Source: Suillus spraguei (Eukaryota > Basidiomycota > Agaricomycetes > Boletales > Suillaceae). Taken from it: a stretch of DNA of 64,000 nt. The number at the start of each line of letters is the position of its first letter. Positions within the stretch are counted from its first letter, which is position 1. Made by a program: the position numbers and the translations under genes. The notes below the pieces were generated by a model, which saw only the letters and a list, made by a program, of their open reading frames with translations, was not told the DNA's origin and made no database searches. This document shows positions 49,827-60,860 of this stretch, piece by piece. The stretch is taken from assembly GCA_016800925.1 (NCBI GenBank), contig JABCPU010000118.1, forward strand, positions 108,943 through 172,942, written 5' to 3'.

Positions 49827-50534
49827 TTTGTATGATTGAGGACTCTCAAGGTGGACTTGACTGAAGAAGACCGTCGAAATCTTTTGCTGATAAGTTTGAT
49901 GATCTGAGTTCAATAAAAAATTAAGCACCCTTGGGAAATCTTGCATCTCAACACTGATATTAACGAAAACATTCCCTGAATAGTTTCCTTGAAATTTACT
50001 TCAAAACGGTAACTTGCGTAGAATACCATCACGAAAGTGGGAGTTAATAAAAGTAAATTCCCCTGCTCCTTGTAAAGCACTAGACAAGTGTTCACTTCAC
50101 CGAGTATGACACGCTATCAATGCATCGTGTGCACGCGCTCCTGGAAAGCAATAGAGGTCATACGGGTTGCTGCGTCGGAGACGGCCACAAGCTTAGCGTG
50201 ATATTCTCGAACATTAAAGATTCGGCGGGGTCCCAGCACAACCATCTGCATGACGTGCAAAACTGCGAGACACAGTGTGAGGACCTCAAACACGGTGCCG
50301 AGCATCCAAGTAATAGAACCCAGAAGTTGAACATCTTCCACATGAGCACTGATAGGCGTCGGAGAGAACGAGTTCTCCTGGTATTCATCAATGAGATGAA
50401 TATTAACAATTATGTAGGCGTGCCTCCTGAAGCATGCATCATTAACATTATGGTTGCCACTGTCGAAAATGTTGACAGCCAGGAAAGTCTTTAAGTGACA
50501 ATAAGAAATATCAGCATCTCTTCGGTCTGCATTG
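49827..50534 (-). pseudogene. Possible fragment of a fungal membrane protein
   Basis: At 50117-50542 on the minus strand there is a frame with a hydrophobic stretch (LLGSITWMLGTVFEVLTLCL AVLHVMQMVVL), similar in texture to the last membrane helices of DUF6533/6534-type fungal membrane proteins. It has no start or flanking exons that I trust. 49827-50116 shows nothing. Confidence 0.25.
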
Positions 50535-52400
50535 GCGGTCAAGGTAGTCTGCTAGGACGCAATGACATGAAAGTAAAAACAAAAAAATGACTCAGGATAG
50601 ATCTCTGAGAGACACTTCCACAAGCCAGGTCAAGATGGTCCGCTAGGACGCATTGACATCGAAGTAAACACAAAAAAATGACTCAGGATAGATCTCTGAG
50701 AGACGCTTCCACAAGCCGGGTCAAGATGGTCCGCTAGGACGCATTGACATTGAAGTAAAAACAAAAAAAATGACTCAGGATAGATCTCTGAGAGACACTT
50801 CCACAAGCCAGGTCAAGGTGGTCCGCTAGGACGCACTGACATCGAAGTAAACACAAAAAAATGACTCAGGATAGATCTCTGAGAGACGCTTCCACAAGCC
50901 GGGTCAAGATGGTCCGCTAGGACGCATTGACATTGAAGTAAAAACAAAAAAAAAATGACTCAGGATAGATCTCTGAGAGACGCTTCCACAAGCCGGGTCA
51001 AGGTGGTCCGCTAGGACGCACTGACATCGAAGTAAAAACAAAAAAATGACTCAGGATAGATCTCTGAGAGACGCTTCCACAAGCCGGGTCAAGATGGTCC
51101 GCTAGGACGCATTGACATTGAAGTAAAAACAAAAAAAATGACTCAGGATAGATCTCTGAGAGACACTTCCACAAGCCAGGTCAAGGTGGTCCGCTAGGAC
51201 GCACTGACATCAAAGTAAACACAAAAAAATGACTCAGGATAGATCTCTGAGAGACGCTTCCACAAGCCGGGTCAAGATGGTCCGCTAGGACGCATTGACA
51301 TTGAAGTAAAAACAAAAAAAATGACTCAGGATAGATCTCTGAGAGACGCTTCCACAAGCCGGGTCAAGGTGGTCCGCTAGGACGCACTGACATCGAAGTA
51401 AAAACAAAAAAATGACTCAGGATAGATCTCTGAGAGACGCTTCCACAAGCCGGGTCAAGATGGTCCGCTAGGACGCATTGACATTGAAGTAAACACAAAA
51501 AAAATGACTCAGGATAGATCTCTGAGAGACGCTTCCACAAGCCGGGTCAAGGTGGTCCGCTAGGACGCACTGACATCGAAGTAAAAACAAAAAAATGACT
51601 CAGGATAGATCTCTGAGAGACGCTTCCACAAGCCGGGTCAAGATGGTCTGCTAGGACGCATTGACATCGAAGTAAAAACAAAAAAATGACTCAGGATAGA
51701 TCTCTGAGAGACGCTTCCACAAGCCGGGTCAAGATGGTCTGCTAGGACGCATTGACATCGAAGTAAAAACAAAAAAATGACTCAGGATAGATCTCTGAGA
51801 GACGCTTCCACAAGCCGGGTCAAGATGGTCCGCTAGGACGCATTGACATTGAAGTAAAAACAAAAAAAATGACTCAGGATAGATCTCTGAGAGACGCTTC
51901 CACAAGCCGGGTCAAGATGGTCCGCTAGGACGCACTGACATCGAAGTAAAAACAAAAAAATGACTCAGGATAGATCTCTGAGAGACGCTTCCACAAGCCG
52001 GGTCAAGATGGTCCGCTAGGACGCATTGACATTGAAGTAAACACAAAAAAAATGACTCAGGATAGATCTCTGAGAGACGCTTCCACAAGCCGGGTCAAGG
52101 TGGTCCGCTAGGACGCACTGACATCGAAGTAAAAACAAAAAAATGACTCAGGATAGATCTCTGAGAGACGCTTCCACAAGCCGGGTCAAGATGGTCTGCT
52201 AGGACGCATTGACATCGAAGTAAAAACAAAAAAATGACTCAGGATAGATCTCTGAGAGACGCTTCCACAAGCCGGGTCAAGATGGTCCGCTAGGACGCAT
52301 TGACATTGAAGTAAAAACAAAAAAAAATGACTCAGGATAGATCTCTGAGAGACGCTTCCACAAGCCGGGTCAAGGTGGTCCGCTAGGACGCACTGACATG
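50535..52400. repeat. Tandem satellite, about 91 bp period, about 20 copies, dimeric order
   Basis: TGACTCAGGATAGATCTCTG recurs about every 91 bp from 50590 to 52335. Units contain GACGCTTCCACAAGCCGGGT, GTCCGCTAGGACGCA and an A7-9 run. Two unit types alternate for much of the array (ATTGACATTGAAGTAAAAAC and ACTGACATCGAAGTAAACAC), giving a higher-order dimer of about 182 bp. CTCAG-GATAGATCT-CTGAG is an imperfect inverted repeat in each unit. Confidence 0.97.
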
Positions 52401-52849
52401 AAAGAATATGGGTGTGATCAAAGGAAGATGACAACAGTCGTTCAAACAAGTTGAACCTGACATAGTGGAATTTAAAACTCCGATTCAATTCGGCTACTTT
52501 CGGTTGTACTCAGGAAAGCAAAAAAAATAAAACCCAATCTGCTCTTTCTTCTGGAACCCGTAAGGTATTCAAAAAATTTTGTGCCAAGGTCTACGGCCAA
52601 TCGGGACGGAAACGCCTCATTATGCTGGAACATAAAGATGATTTTCTGGAGATTGCTCACATCGTTCAACACAAGAGCCAATTCAATGAGGTAAGCAGTC
52701 TGCAAGTTATGGGATGTGCAATGCTTATGTTTTTTTAGTTCACCCTCTATGAATATTACCTTCACATAGAATATACAAAATTTCAGGTTGATAGTAGATT
52801 AAATTTGTTTTGTTGTACGCCACATTGTATCTTCTGCGAGCTTCAAATG

Positions 52850-53683
52850 CTGATGTTAGTCCGCAGTAACTGGTGATTGGCATAAATCTTTCGATAGGAA
52901 CTACTGGTTTCTTTTACCGGATATTCACGCGCTGCAAGACGTATATGATTATGTCAAGACAGTTATTGCATGGAGGAAAAGTATGTCATCTGGTGAGGCC
53001 CCTCTATATTTGCAACAAAAGATAGGTTTCTCATAGTATTGCCAACCACTGAAATACTCACTTTCATGCAGTGGAAATTCCGAAGGTTGAGGCAATATAC
53101 CGTGGTGGCCAACTACCCCGCAACAACGCTTACGAGGCAAGAGCAAGAGCAATCAGCAATAACTTATCCATATCCTTACTCTGATCTTCCGCCCCTTCTA
53201 TCTCATATCACGCCTCCGTTTGTTGTCATAAACGCTGGGCCAAAGTGCGACTGAGATCAAATTGGTCGGCTTGTTCTGGAACGCTACCCACAACCGACGG
53301 ACGAGTCTCGAGAATTTCAACAGCGACTTATGCTGTTGTGTGATACTTGGGATCTTTTTCATGGTAAGAGAAAGAGGGAACAGGCCGACTCAGGTCCAAT
53401 ACCCACACGTACCACGAGATCCAAAACACGTACGCACTGAACTCTCCCAACAACCCAGTTCTGTGACAATGCACATTTACTAGGGAATCTCGAACGCACA
53501 CTGTCACCCCGCACAAATGGACTCGGAGGTTCTCTCACTCGCCAAGCCCTCTTACATCTCTCGAAACGACCCAAGACTAAGTTAGATGATCATGAAGGCA
53601 TCTGGTCTACAGATGCAATCACACTTTGGGCTAAAAATTCTTCCAGGGCCTCATCTTTACTAGATGCTGATGCTCGTAAATAA
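52850..53683 (+). pseudogene. Unrecognised fungal gene, interrupted
   Basis: Plus-strand coding segments: VTGDWHKSFDRNYWFLLPDI, then DYVKTVIAWRKSMSSGEAPL (about 52870-53033), then MQWKFRRLRQYTVVANYPAT and YSDLPPLLSHITPPFVVI (53039-53254). An in-frame TGA follows AGPKCD; then QIGRLVLERYPQPTDESREF (to about 53358), a likely intron, and FCDNAHLLGNLERTLSPRT to the stop at 53683. The splice phase at the last join does not fit, and the internal TGA is unexplained, so I call it broken. I do not recognise the family. 52400-52850 shows nothing convincing. Confidence 0.45.
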
Positions 53684-53842
53684 TACTATTTGATTATTGT
53701 TTTGGTCTGGTCACATGTACAGTAATCACTTCTTGTCAGTCAGTTCTCTACCTTCTCATGCAACACGGTCCACCGCGTCTATCAAGATGACAACAGGTCT
53801 TACAATTGACCCTGAGGGCTTCCCTAGTGGTTTCATGAGAAG

Positions 53843-53896
53843 CTATGTCATACTAGGACGACTACAGAGGCGCGGACGAAAGACCGTACACCATAG
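53843..53896 (+). repeat. 54-bp dispersed element, copy 4 (forward)
   Basis: CTATGTCATACTAGG ... GACCGTACACCATAG with core ACGACTACAGAGGCGCGGAC. It sits at the 3' edge of the XRN1 fragment, a few bases past an exon end and inside what would be the next XRN1 intron. Confidence 0.94.
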
Positions 53897-56800
53897 CGTT
53901 CCACCTACTTGTCCCCAAGCGTTGTACCAGACATAAATGGCACATCCCACACGACATCCATCGACTTTGTATTCAACCCAACGACAACACCCTTTGCAGA
54001 CAACAGAACTCCACCTGAATCTTGAACCATAGTTACCCTGTCTCCCAAGGCAAAGCGCTGGTTCTGGAGTCGATAGATAGCGTGTGATGGTTTTAGAACT
54101 GCGTGACGAGGGATATTCTTCACAATGGCTTTCTTGATTCCAGCTTTGGACCTGTTCTTATTGATGTCATCGGCAACCTGTTCAATTTCTTTGACAGACA
54201 GTTTTGAATGAAACGTGACTCGGGATGAACGACGATTCCATACCTTCGCTAGGCTGTCCGAGAATAGGGAAACTGGCTCAAGATCTCGGACCCCCTTCGA
54301 TTTGAACCACGACTTTACTTCCTTGACCCCAGCATCAGCGTGAAAGTCAAAGATGTCCGTAGCGCGAGCCATATCTATCATCCTAGAGATGAGATCAAGG
54401 AATTGTCGGGCAAATCCAACAGCTTACCGTCGCCCCCTTGGTCCAGACAGGACCAACCTTATATTCACGAATGAGGTCAACTGCCTTCTCGCTAAACTCC
54501 CAATAACGACCAGCCTTCTGTGAGTAGTCAATAACTTTCAAGCCCTTGGCCTCAAACTTGATGCTCAGTCCGAGATTGTTCTTTTGATGATCGGAGGGAA
54601 CCATGAAGCTTGACGTGATTTTGGAGAGCGCTCTGGGTGACATTCCGATGGTGGAAGCTGCCTTGAACGATGGCAAGTAGTGCTGTGAAATACGACTATC
54701 AACAATAATCTTGAACTTGTTATTCTCCGTTTTATCTGAAAGGAAGAACTACGAGATCATTTAGAAAGATAAATTGTGGTAGGGCATTGTGACATACTGC
54801 CAGAACAACAGACAAAGCGCTGTCAGTAGTTGAAGACACCTGGGCAGCCACACCATACGCGTGTTCGCCAAGGAAGAAAATGTTCGTTCCGTCAGGAAAT
54901 TCCTCCGACAGAGGTGGAGCATCCTTCTCGATGAACCTGGGATCTTCGGATGCAACTTCTGAAATGACCATCTGGACGGCTTGTTCGTAGTCTTTAACCA
55001 ATGCGCCTGATTCTAAGCGTTTCAAACCTGCACGAATGTGTAAAGAGCGGACGTCCATAAAGTACCAGCACGCACCTTTTAGCGGACGGATGTGCACCAG
55101 TAATCACTCCACATCTCTTCGAATATAGCGTCTCAATCCGTTCAGCTTTTCCCTTCCAATGGCTCAAGCTCTGGTGGGAATGCGGATTGGAAACAACCTT
55201 CGCCAGAGTACCAGGCACGAGTACCAACTTCTCGTACTTGAACAATGAATCGGACACGGCCGTGACCAGCCCTTCTTGCAAGAAAGGCCAACCGATGAAA
55301 GTGCGTTTGCCAACCATTTCCTGGGCGATATCCTCTACCTTGCGGTTTTCGTGAGGATTTTGTATGTGAACTGCCATTGACTTGTTGCGGCTTTCGGAAC
55401 GAACCGTGTACATTGACACCGTGAAAGCCTAGTTGTGCTGTGTGGGGTAATGTACCCACAAAGGGAATCCAGCGAGAGCTTTTGCACCGAGGCATACACC
55501 TTCGCATAGTCCAGGGACGAGATGGAGTCCATCAAGAGTTGGAAGGTCGAAGGATTCCATCTTACATGTGCAACGATATATAGGAGGGAAGAAATCCGGT
55601 AATGATGAAGGATAGACTGTGGACTCTCCAGGACTGAAGATAAATTTGGTACTGGTTCCAAACCCATTGCGGCGGCGTTCCTCTGGGGTCAACCTATGTT
55701 CTCGAGCTGCACACATGGAACGATGACGAACTACAACCAAAAAGCGGAATTTGCTACTCACATTTCATTGCTCGTAACAGCCGCTGCTCATCAATAAAGG
55801 GAATCTTAACGATTGCTTCCCATTCTTGCTTCTTTCCATTTAAGTCTTGCTCAAATTCAAGAGGGTCAAAGTCCAATATCGGTGAATTTGGATCGTACAT
55901 TAGGTCCTATGGTTGATTAGTCTAATGCATGACACAGGCCACTGAACATACTTGATATACTATCGGAAAATGTTCCATGCTTGCAGACGGGAGGACGCCC
56001 ATCAGTTGTTCGAAAGGACGGAAAGGTTTACACAGCTCGAACATGAACGACTTGTCACCAAGGTCGCGTAAATCTTGAAGAAAATGTGAACATAGCACAA
56101 TGAGGACAGGGAATGTAAAAAGTACCAGATATCCGCGGGGCGTGATGGTAATTGTAAAACTAGCCCCAGGAGGCGATCCCATTGTAATAGTGATGCATAA
56201 CCCATTGTAGACCCTCTGCGTAGCGGTATATCGAGTCGTCCATCTCTTTAGGGTCATCATAGGAGATTCCAAGTTTCTCCTGTCGTGCAACCGGTTGGTC
56301 TGACGAACGGTATACAAGGCGGGGACGCACCTTGTAATATCCTCTCTTCCATTCGGACATTTTGTCGTTGATGGATTGTTCACGTCGTGCGTCAAAACCC
56401 CCACCTTCTTCATCATCCACCACAGGGCCTTGTCGAATTTCTTTGACACTCGATCTACTGCAGCCCTACCTTCATCATCATCTTCCTCCACATCTTCCTA
56501 CTCGCTCTCACTATTACTGTCTCCGTTAGCCTGCTCTGGATCAGTTTCTGCCAAGGGTTCGTCCAAAAATCCTGGGAGCCGCCATGTGACAAAATTTTGA
56601 TCCTCTTCATCGTACTCATCCCATGTAACCGACAGATGCAACTCCTCCGCCAGGGTGCTGATGAACTTCCGTTCCCGAGCGGGAAACGTATTAGGCATTG
56701 TCAGGGCCGCAGTACGGTGCTGTGAGGGTTTCCTGGAGTTTTGCAATACAAACTGCTGTACTTGATCAAAAATGTCTCGTTGAGGGCGCGTAAGAACTAA

Positions 56801-56930
56801 CATGAACTAATTGTTAGTTGTCGACAGGAAGAATGGAAAACTGTACCAAGCTTAGCACGCATGCGCGCAAGTTCCATTTCTTCTACGTGTTTGCTCCGCT
56901 TTCCTTTGAACCAATTCGAGTCCACATATT
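53897..56930 (-). pseudogene. XRN1: XRN1 5'-3' exoribonuclease, C-terminal part only
   Basis: XRN1 degrades decapped mRNA in the cytoplasm. Here the N-terminal nuclease domain is absent. What remains, in order: DSNWFKGKRSKHVEEMELAR (about 56900-56850), QQFVLQNSRKPSQHRTAALT, then FDARREQSINDKMSEWKRGY, KPFRPFEQLMGVLPSASMEH, and LTPEERRRNGFGTSTKFIFS. Later come TFIGWPFLQEGLVTAVSDSL, FPDGTNIFFLGEHAYGVAAQ and SHAIYRLQNQRFALGDRVTM (SH3-like end). An in-frame TAG follows SNSESE (about 56500), a frameshift lies in KALVVDDEEGGG (about 56430), and several exon joins fail. The piece starts and stops exactly at two inverted 54-bp elements (56931 and 53896). Confidence 0.9.
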
Positions 56931-56984
56931 CTATGGTGTACGGTCTTTCGTCCGCGCCCCTGTAGTCGTCCTAGTATGACATGT
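56931..56984 (-). repeat. 54-bp dispersed element, copy 5 (reverse)
   Basis: CTATGGTGTACGGTC ... CCTAGTATGACATG, inverted relative to copy 4. It abuts the first readable XRN1 exon on its left. Its last bases (CATGT) differ from the CATAG end of the others. Confidence 0.93.
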
Positions 56985-57285
56985 AGGATCTGTGGATGGC
57001 ATGTATGATGCTGTCATCGAACGCCTACAACGATGGACGGTTCACGAAAGGGACTTGTATACTTAGCAAGCCGTGTGTCTGCTCTCGCCTGTACCTCCAC
57101 TCCTTTTCGCTCACTCTGGCGCCTTCAGGTGTCGTTCGCATATGTTCGAGCCACGTCAGCATTTGCTGACGTGCGCTGGGCAGATGCGTTTAGCACTGGA
57201 AAAGGGCTTGTACCTTAAGGGAGAAGAGGCTAATATCGAGGATGGTTGAGATGATATTATATTTTATTAACTTGACCTATGTATT
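56985..57285. other. Spacer between two same-orientation 54-bp elements
   Basis: About 300 bp. Plus-strand frame 57033-57218 has no family features. No gene called. Confidence 0.4.
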
Positions 57286-57339
57286 CTATGGTGTACGGTC
57301 TTTCGTCCGCGCCCCTGTAGTCGTCCTAGTATGACATAG
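57286..57339 (-). repeat. 54-bp dispersed element, copy 6 (reverse)
   Basis: CTATGGTGTACGGTC ... CCTAGTATGACATAG; differs from copy 5 only at the terminal bases. It truncates the minus-strand fragment on its right. Confidence 0.95.
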
Positions 57340-57805
57340 GCAATTGCGTTCAAAAAATGATTTGATGTTGCAGAGGTGGAAGGGGATGTAGATGTAGACT
57401 GATAGGATGATGAAGACGATGCAGATAGGATGATGTTGGGGTGAAGGTGGAGGATGTCACGGTAGGAGAGGACGTTAGAGAGGAAGTGGAAGCTGCTGGC
57501 GAGGTGAGACCACCGTAAGTCCAAGCGCCGTACTGCCTGAGGGAATCTGGAAGGTGAGGGCATCAGTATAGTACACAATGTATAGTTATCTTGAAGCACA
57601 TTTCTTCGGCCATAGAAACGAATGTGCAAACAAAACCACTCACACTTGGACCGTAGTAAGTGAGTGGGAGCTGAAGGGCGGTCTCGCTGGTTACAGTTTG
57701 CCCTCCAGCATTTTTGGACACGCATAATTTCCTCCTCATGTTAATTTGCATTAAAAAGGGCGATGGCCTGACGGCCGCCACGTAAGTAGCGACCACACCA
57801 GACAA
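57340..57805 (-). pseudogene. Ser/Thr-rich gene piece ending at a 54-bp element
   Basis: Minus-strand exon KNAGGQTVTSETALQLPLTY-YGPS, then after a GT-AG intron DSLRQYGAWTYGGLTSPAAS and a long Ser/Thr/Pro tail, interrupted at the 54-bp element. The Ser/Thr-rich tail suggests a secreted or wall-linked protein, but I do not recognise the family. Confidence 0.35.
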
Positions 57806-57817
57806 GAATGACGCACC

Positions 57818-58330
57818 TTAATCAAGAGTAGGAGATGTGTTTTCTTGACATTGGCGTCCACGAACAGGAACCCGAACGCCAATCAAAGAGAGCGCCAACA
57901 AAGAGAGCACCGACCAAAGGGCGATGGCCGATTTGTCTTTGCCTGCAGGGCCAGATATCCGCAGCACGCCTGGAACGTTGTCCCCAGTGCTGCTGACCCA
58001 GTCCGTGATCTGGGATAGGATTTCCGTGCGCGTCCCTTCAAGGCATTCTTTTCTGGCATCTAGTCCTGCGCCATCTGCAATATCATACCGCCGAGGCCCG
58101 ATTTCTTCTAAAAAGGTGTGAATATATGCCAAGTGACGAGGACGTTCGAACACTTACCCATATCATGGACATGTATAGCTATGTCATGGACGGGTATGAC
58201 TACATCGGAAGCAACCTGGTCCCAGAAGCTTTGCATAAGCCTATCGAAGACGTCATTGTACTTTTGAATCGTATCTGTTGTTCCCGAGGTGACGTTCTTT
58301 CCGAGTCTGCTCCCTGTAATGATAGTATAA
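57818..58330 (-). pseudogene. NACHT/NLR-like protein, N-terminal piece
   Basis: NACHT proteins are STAND NTPases used in fungal self/non-self recognition. The upstream exon reads TIQKYNDVFDRLMQSFWDQV. The next has ARKECLEGTRTEILSQITDW, then VPGVLRISGPAGKDKSAIA. Walker A should end GKGKS or GKGKT-like; here GPAGKDKS replaces the second Gly of the loop with Asp. After SAIAL the sequence leaves the family (LWSVLSLLALSLIG) and stops at 57818, so NACHT beyond the P-loop is missing. Confidence 0.7.
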
Positions 58331-58629
58331 GCTTAAGATGCTCAATAAAGCAACGGCTTATTAAGACTCAAATATTATTGGTCTCCGAATAATTTTTGAT
58401 AAAATATTTGACACATTCACAGAGTCATGTAAGACAACCGATGGTGAAGTCAGCAACGTGGCGTGAGAGTCCTCCCGGGAGCTGCCGGACAACTCTGGTT
58501 CCGGTTTTGCTGATGGCCCCTTGTTGTACAACTCTCAAGTAAACACGAAACAGCTAGGTCTTAGGTGAGAGAGTTTTGCTCATCAATATCATAGGGTTCT
58601 TAATATTCCTCTGATCTCCCTCCTAAAAG

Positions 58630-59300
58630 GTGCAATCGCAAATGGTTGACGGTGCTCGCCTTATCCGGTCTGCAAAGTCTGGTAGTGATTGGACTTTCAA
58701 CGATCTCATGGCATACAACATCACCGTCACGCCTCAGTCGCCTGAACAGTTTTTTCGTCAAAACCATGGAACGCCCTTGGGGGGTGTAGATCTATCCCTC
58801 CTTAATCCCAGCCTCAATGACGAGAATATCTCAGACGCCGTTTTCGAATATCTAGGCCATCTTGACCTGGCTACCAATGTCACTCAAGAAAGTTTCATTG
58901 ACGCGTTTGCTCAGAAAACTCTCCAGATACTCAGCTTCGTTGAACGTGGCTTAATCCTCACCGCACGTCATAATATTACACTACGGATCTGTGGCGATAA
59001 CCAGCGAGTTGCCGAAACAGATGTGTGTCTGCTCGATCTGCGATCGATGATCTTGCTTGTTTTGCAAGATGACAAAACCGTATTCAGTAGGTCTTATCCA
59101 GAACCACAGGTCATTGCAGAAGCGATTGCCGCGTATCAAGACAACAATGAGAATCAAGACAACAATGAGAAACGGATCCTCAGATCACTCCCCCCCTTGA
59201 TGCCATGACTATTCCGTGCATCACTATGGTTGGCACTCGACCTATCTTCTATCTCGTCCCTGTCACCGAAGCGCTCAGCAATGCGGTTGCGATTGAGTAA
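58630..59300 (+). pseudogene. Fungal-specific hypothetical protein (frameshifted near the end)
   Basis: Reads ARLIRSAKSGSDWTFNDLMA-YNI, then FIDAFAQKTLQILSFVERGL, LRICGDNQRVAETDVCLLDL, MILLVLQDDKTVFSRSYPEP and QVIAEAIAAYQ. Stop at 59208, but the shifted frame continues DAMTIPCITMVGTRPIFYLV-PVTEALSNAV. This layout (lysine after QxD, PEPQVIAEAIA, GTRPIFYLV) is seen in abundant Agaricomycete orphan families with a restriction-endonuclease-like core (D..E/QxK pattern: TDVCL then QDDK). The nuclease-like reading is inference. One indel near 59195-59210 breaks it. Confidence 0.6.
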
Positions 59301-59489
59301 AGTGTTGTGCTGGTACTTTACGTCTTGTCCCTCCGTCTTTTCAAGTGTCGTATTTCGCTTTAAGTTGACACCTGAAGGATGCGCAGAAGTGGGCATGTCC
59401 ACTATTTCTATCGTCAGCGTGGACCTTCATTTCAGACCGTGAGCATGCCTTAGATCTTTGTATGTATGCCTATCATTTTATGGCGCTAG

Positions 59490-59921
59490 TCAGCGAGTAA
59501 AAGGCTGGAGAGTCATATTTGAATGCGTCAACCTCGGACTTAAGATCAGAGCTCCACCGATCTGGAGTACATCCCCGAATGGAGTCTGAGGCATGTCGTT
59601 GGAGTCGTCTGTAGATCTAGCTAGAATGGAGGCGACTCTATCTTCCAGCTGCTGACTCGGTAGGAGTTGCGCCTGAGGCTTCGTCTTCTGGAAGAACTCG
59701 CTTAGCTCGTGCAAGTCCTGAACCAGGACTCCCAAGTCTTCATCCCGCAAACAGGGGCTCTTGGTGGGCATTCTTGCATAGTATCTTTGTATTTCCGTCA
59801 TGGGTTGTTCTAGAGTTTCGTATTGACCTCTCTGTCCGGTGCACAGGCCTTGCTGCGGCAGTTGAAAGTAAATAGTTTCTTGCTCCGCCTCGGGATCGAC
59901 ATGAAACAAGAGCGCATGCAA
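59490..59921 (-). CDS. Hypothetical protein, unrecognised
   Basis: 143 codons, acidic and Gln-rich (EQPMTEIQRYYARMPTKSPC, DLHELSEFFQKTKPQAQLLP). No domain seen. It may be an exon of a longer minus-strand gene, since a frame at 60626-60811 has protein-like content too (GKEISIPRVAATKRDGISVV), but I found no joining exons between them other than the Furry piece. Confidence 0.3.
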   Translation of the reverse strand: MHALLFHVDPEAEQETIYFQLPQQGLCTGQRGQYETLEQPMTEIQRYYARMPTKSPCLRDEDLGVLVQDLHELSEFFQKTKPQAQLLPSQQLEDRVASILARSTDDSNDMPQTPFGDVLQIGGALILSPRLTHSNMTLQPFTR

Positions 59922-60308
59922 ACTTCACACTGATCAGAATGATATAACTCGGCTGTCACTTTTAATCCTTCCTGCCTTATCGACGGATATTCCTTAGACT
60001 CACTCTGTCCTTAGCCTGCATGCATTGTTCTGGCCTAAGGCCCCATTCACATTTTCGTTTGGTGGATTCTGACAGTTTTGGTTGATCTGTTCAGATTCTA
60101 GGCTGATATGTGCGCACCTCGAGGATATACAATCTCATGTTTCTAAGACGACCCTCGCGAGATGTGAAGGTTCACTCCATTTCATAGATAGACTATTACG
60201 AATAGATCCTTTCGATCGCCTTTTCTCATTGTGGGTGATTGACCTCGGCCTGCGCCGTCTTGAGGTCATATTAGCGTGTACCAGTACCAGCCAGCAAATA
60301 GGAAATAC

Positions 60309-60620
60309 CTTTCCAATGGGGTGCAAGAGACGAGTCAACGTATCGGCAAAAGCGATCTTGAACCGAAGACCATGCGCATTTGCGAAAGACTTGGCTGATA
60401 ATTCCAGAAACTCGGCTCCCTCCTCATATGCCTCTGGCGGCCATACCTAGCTGATACATGAACACAAAAATACAGAGGACAGGATCTCACTCTCAGTTGA
60501 ACGTGACAGAGCCCTTTCACTAGATGCTTGTACTTCGTATCGAGGTCTTTCGCCACTTGACCCTTCGTTACAGGCTCGAGCTCGCAAAGAAAACGATCCA
60601 TGACACTCACAAAGCTGGCG
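60309..60620 (-). pseudogene. Furry/PAG1/Tao3 cell morphogenesis protein, two-exon fragment
   Basis: Exon one reads FVSVMDRFLCELEPVTKGQV, then KDLDTKYKHLVKGLCHVQLR (60620-60492). An intron ending CTAG at about 60447 leads to VWPPEAYEEGAEFLELSAKS, FANAHGLRFKIAFADTLTRL and LHPIGK (60446-60309), then donor GTATTT. This matches the N-terminal armadillo-like part of fungal Furry proteins (PAG1/Mor2/Tao3, scaffold of the NDR kinase RAM pathway). The full protein is over 2000 residues; only about 90 are here. Confidence 0.7.
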
Positions 60621-60860
60621 GATAATTAGTTTGGATAATGGTACAGTAACGACGCCATGCTCACCGACGACTTACCAGGGCCCTTGCACCATTTGTCTTC
60701 CACTACGGATATGCCGTCTCTTTTGGTGGCAGCGACTCTGGGGATGGATATTTCCTTTCCCTCGCTTATCTGTGATCCTGCAGTCACAGTGATTCCATCA
60801 CATCGATTCATTTGTCAGTATCCATTTGCTTGCCTTGTATCACTCAGCAGCCTATTGTGA

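Noticed and set aside
50535..52400. CRISPR-like regular spacing
   Set aside because: The whole 91-bp unit is repeated with no unique spacers, and the host is a eukaryote; it is a satellite.
53039..53683. HNH nuclease assignment for the unrecognised plus-strand gene
   Set aside because: I could not see an H-N-H triad; the likeness was only in general texture.
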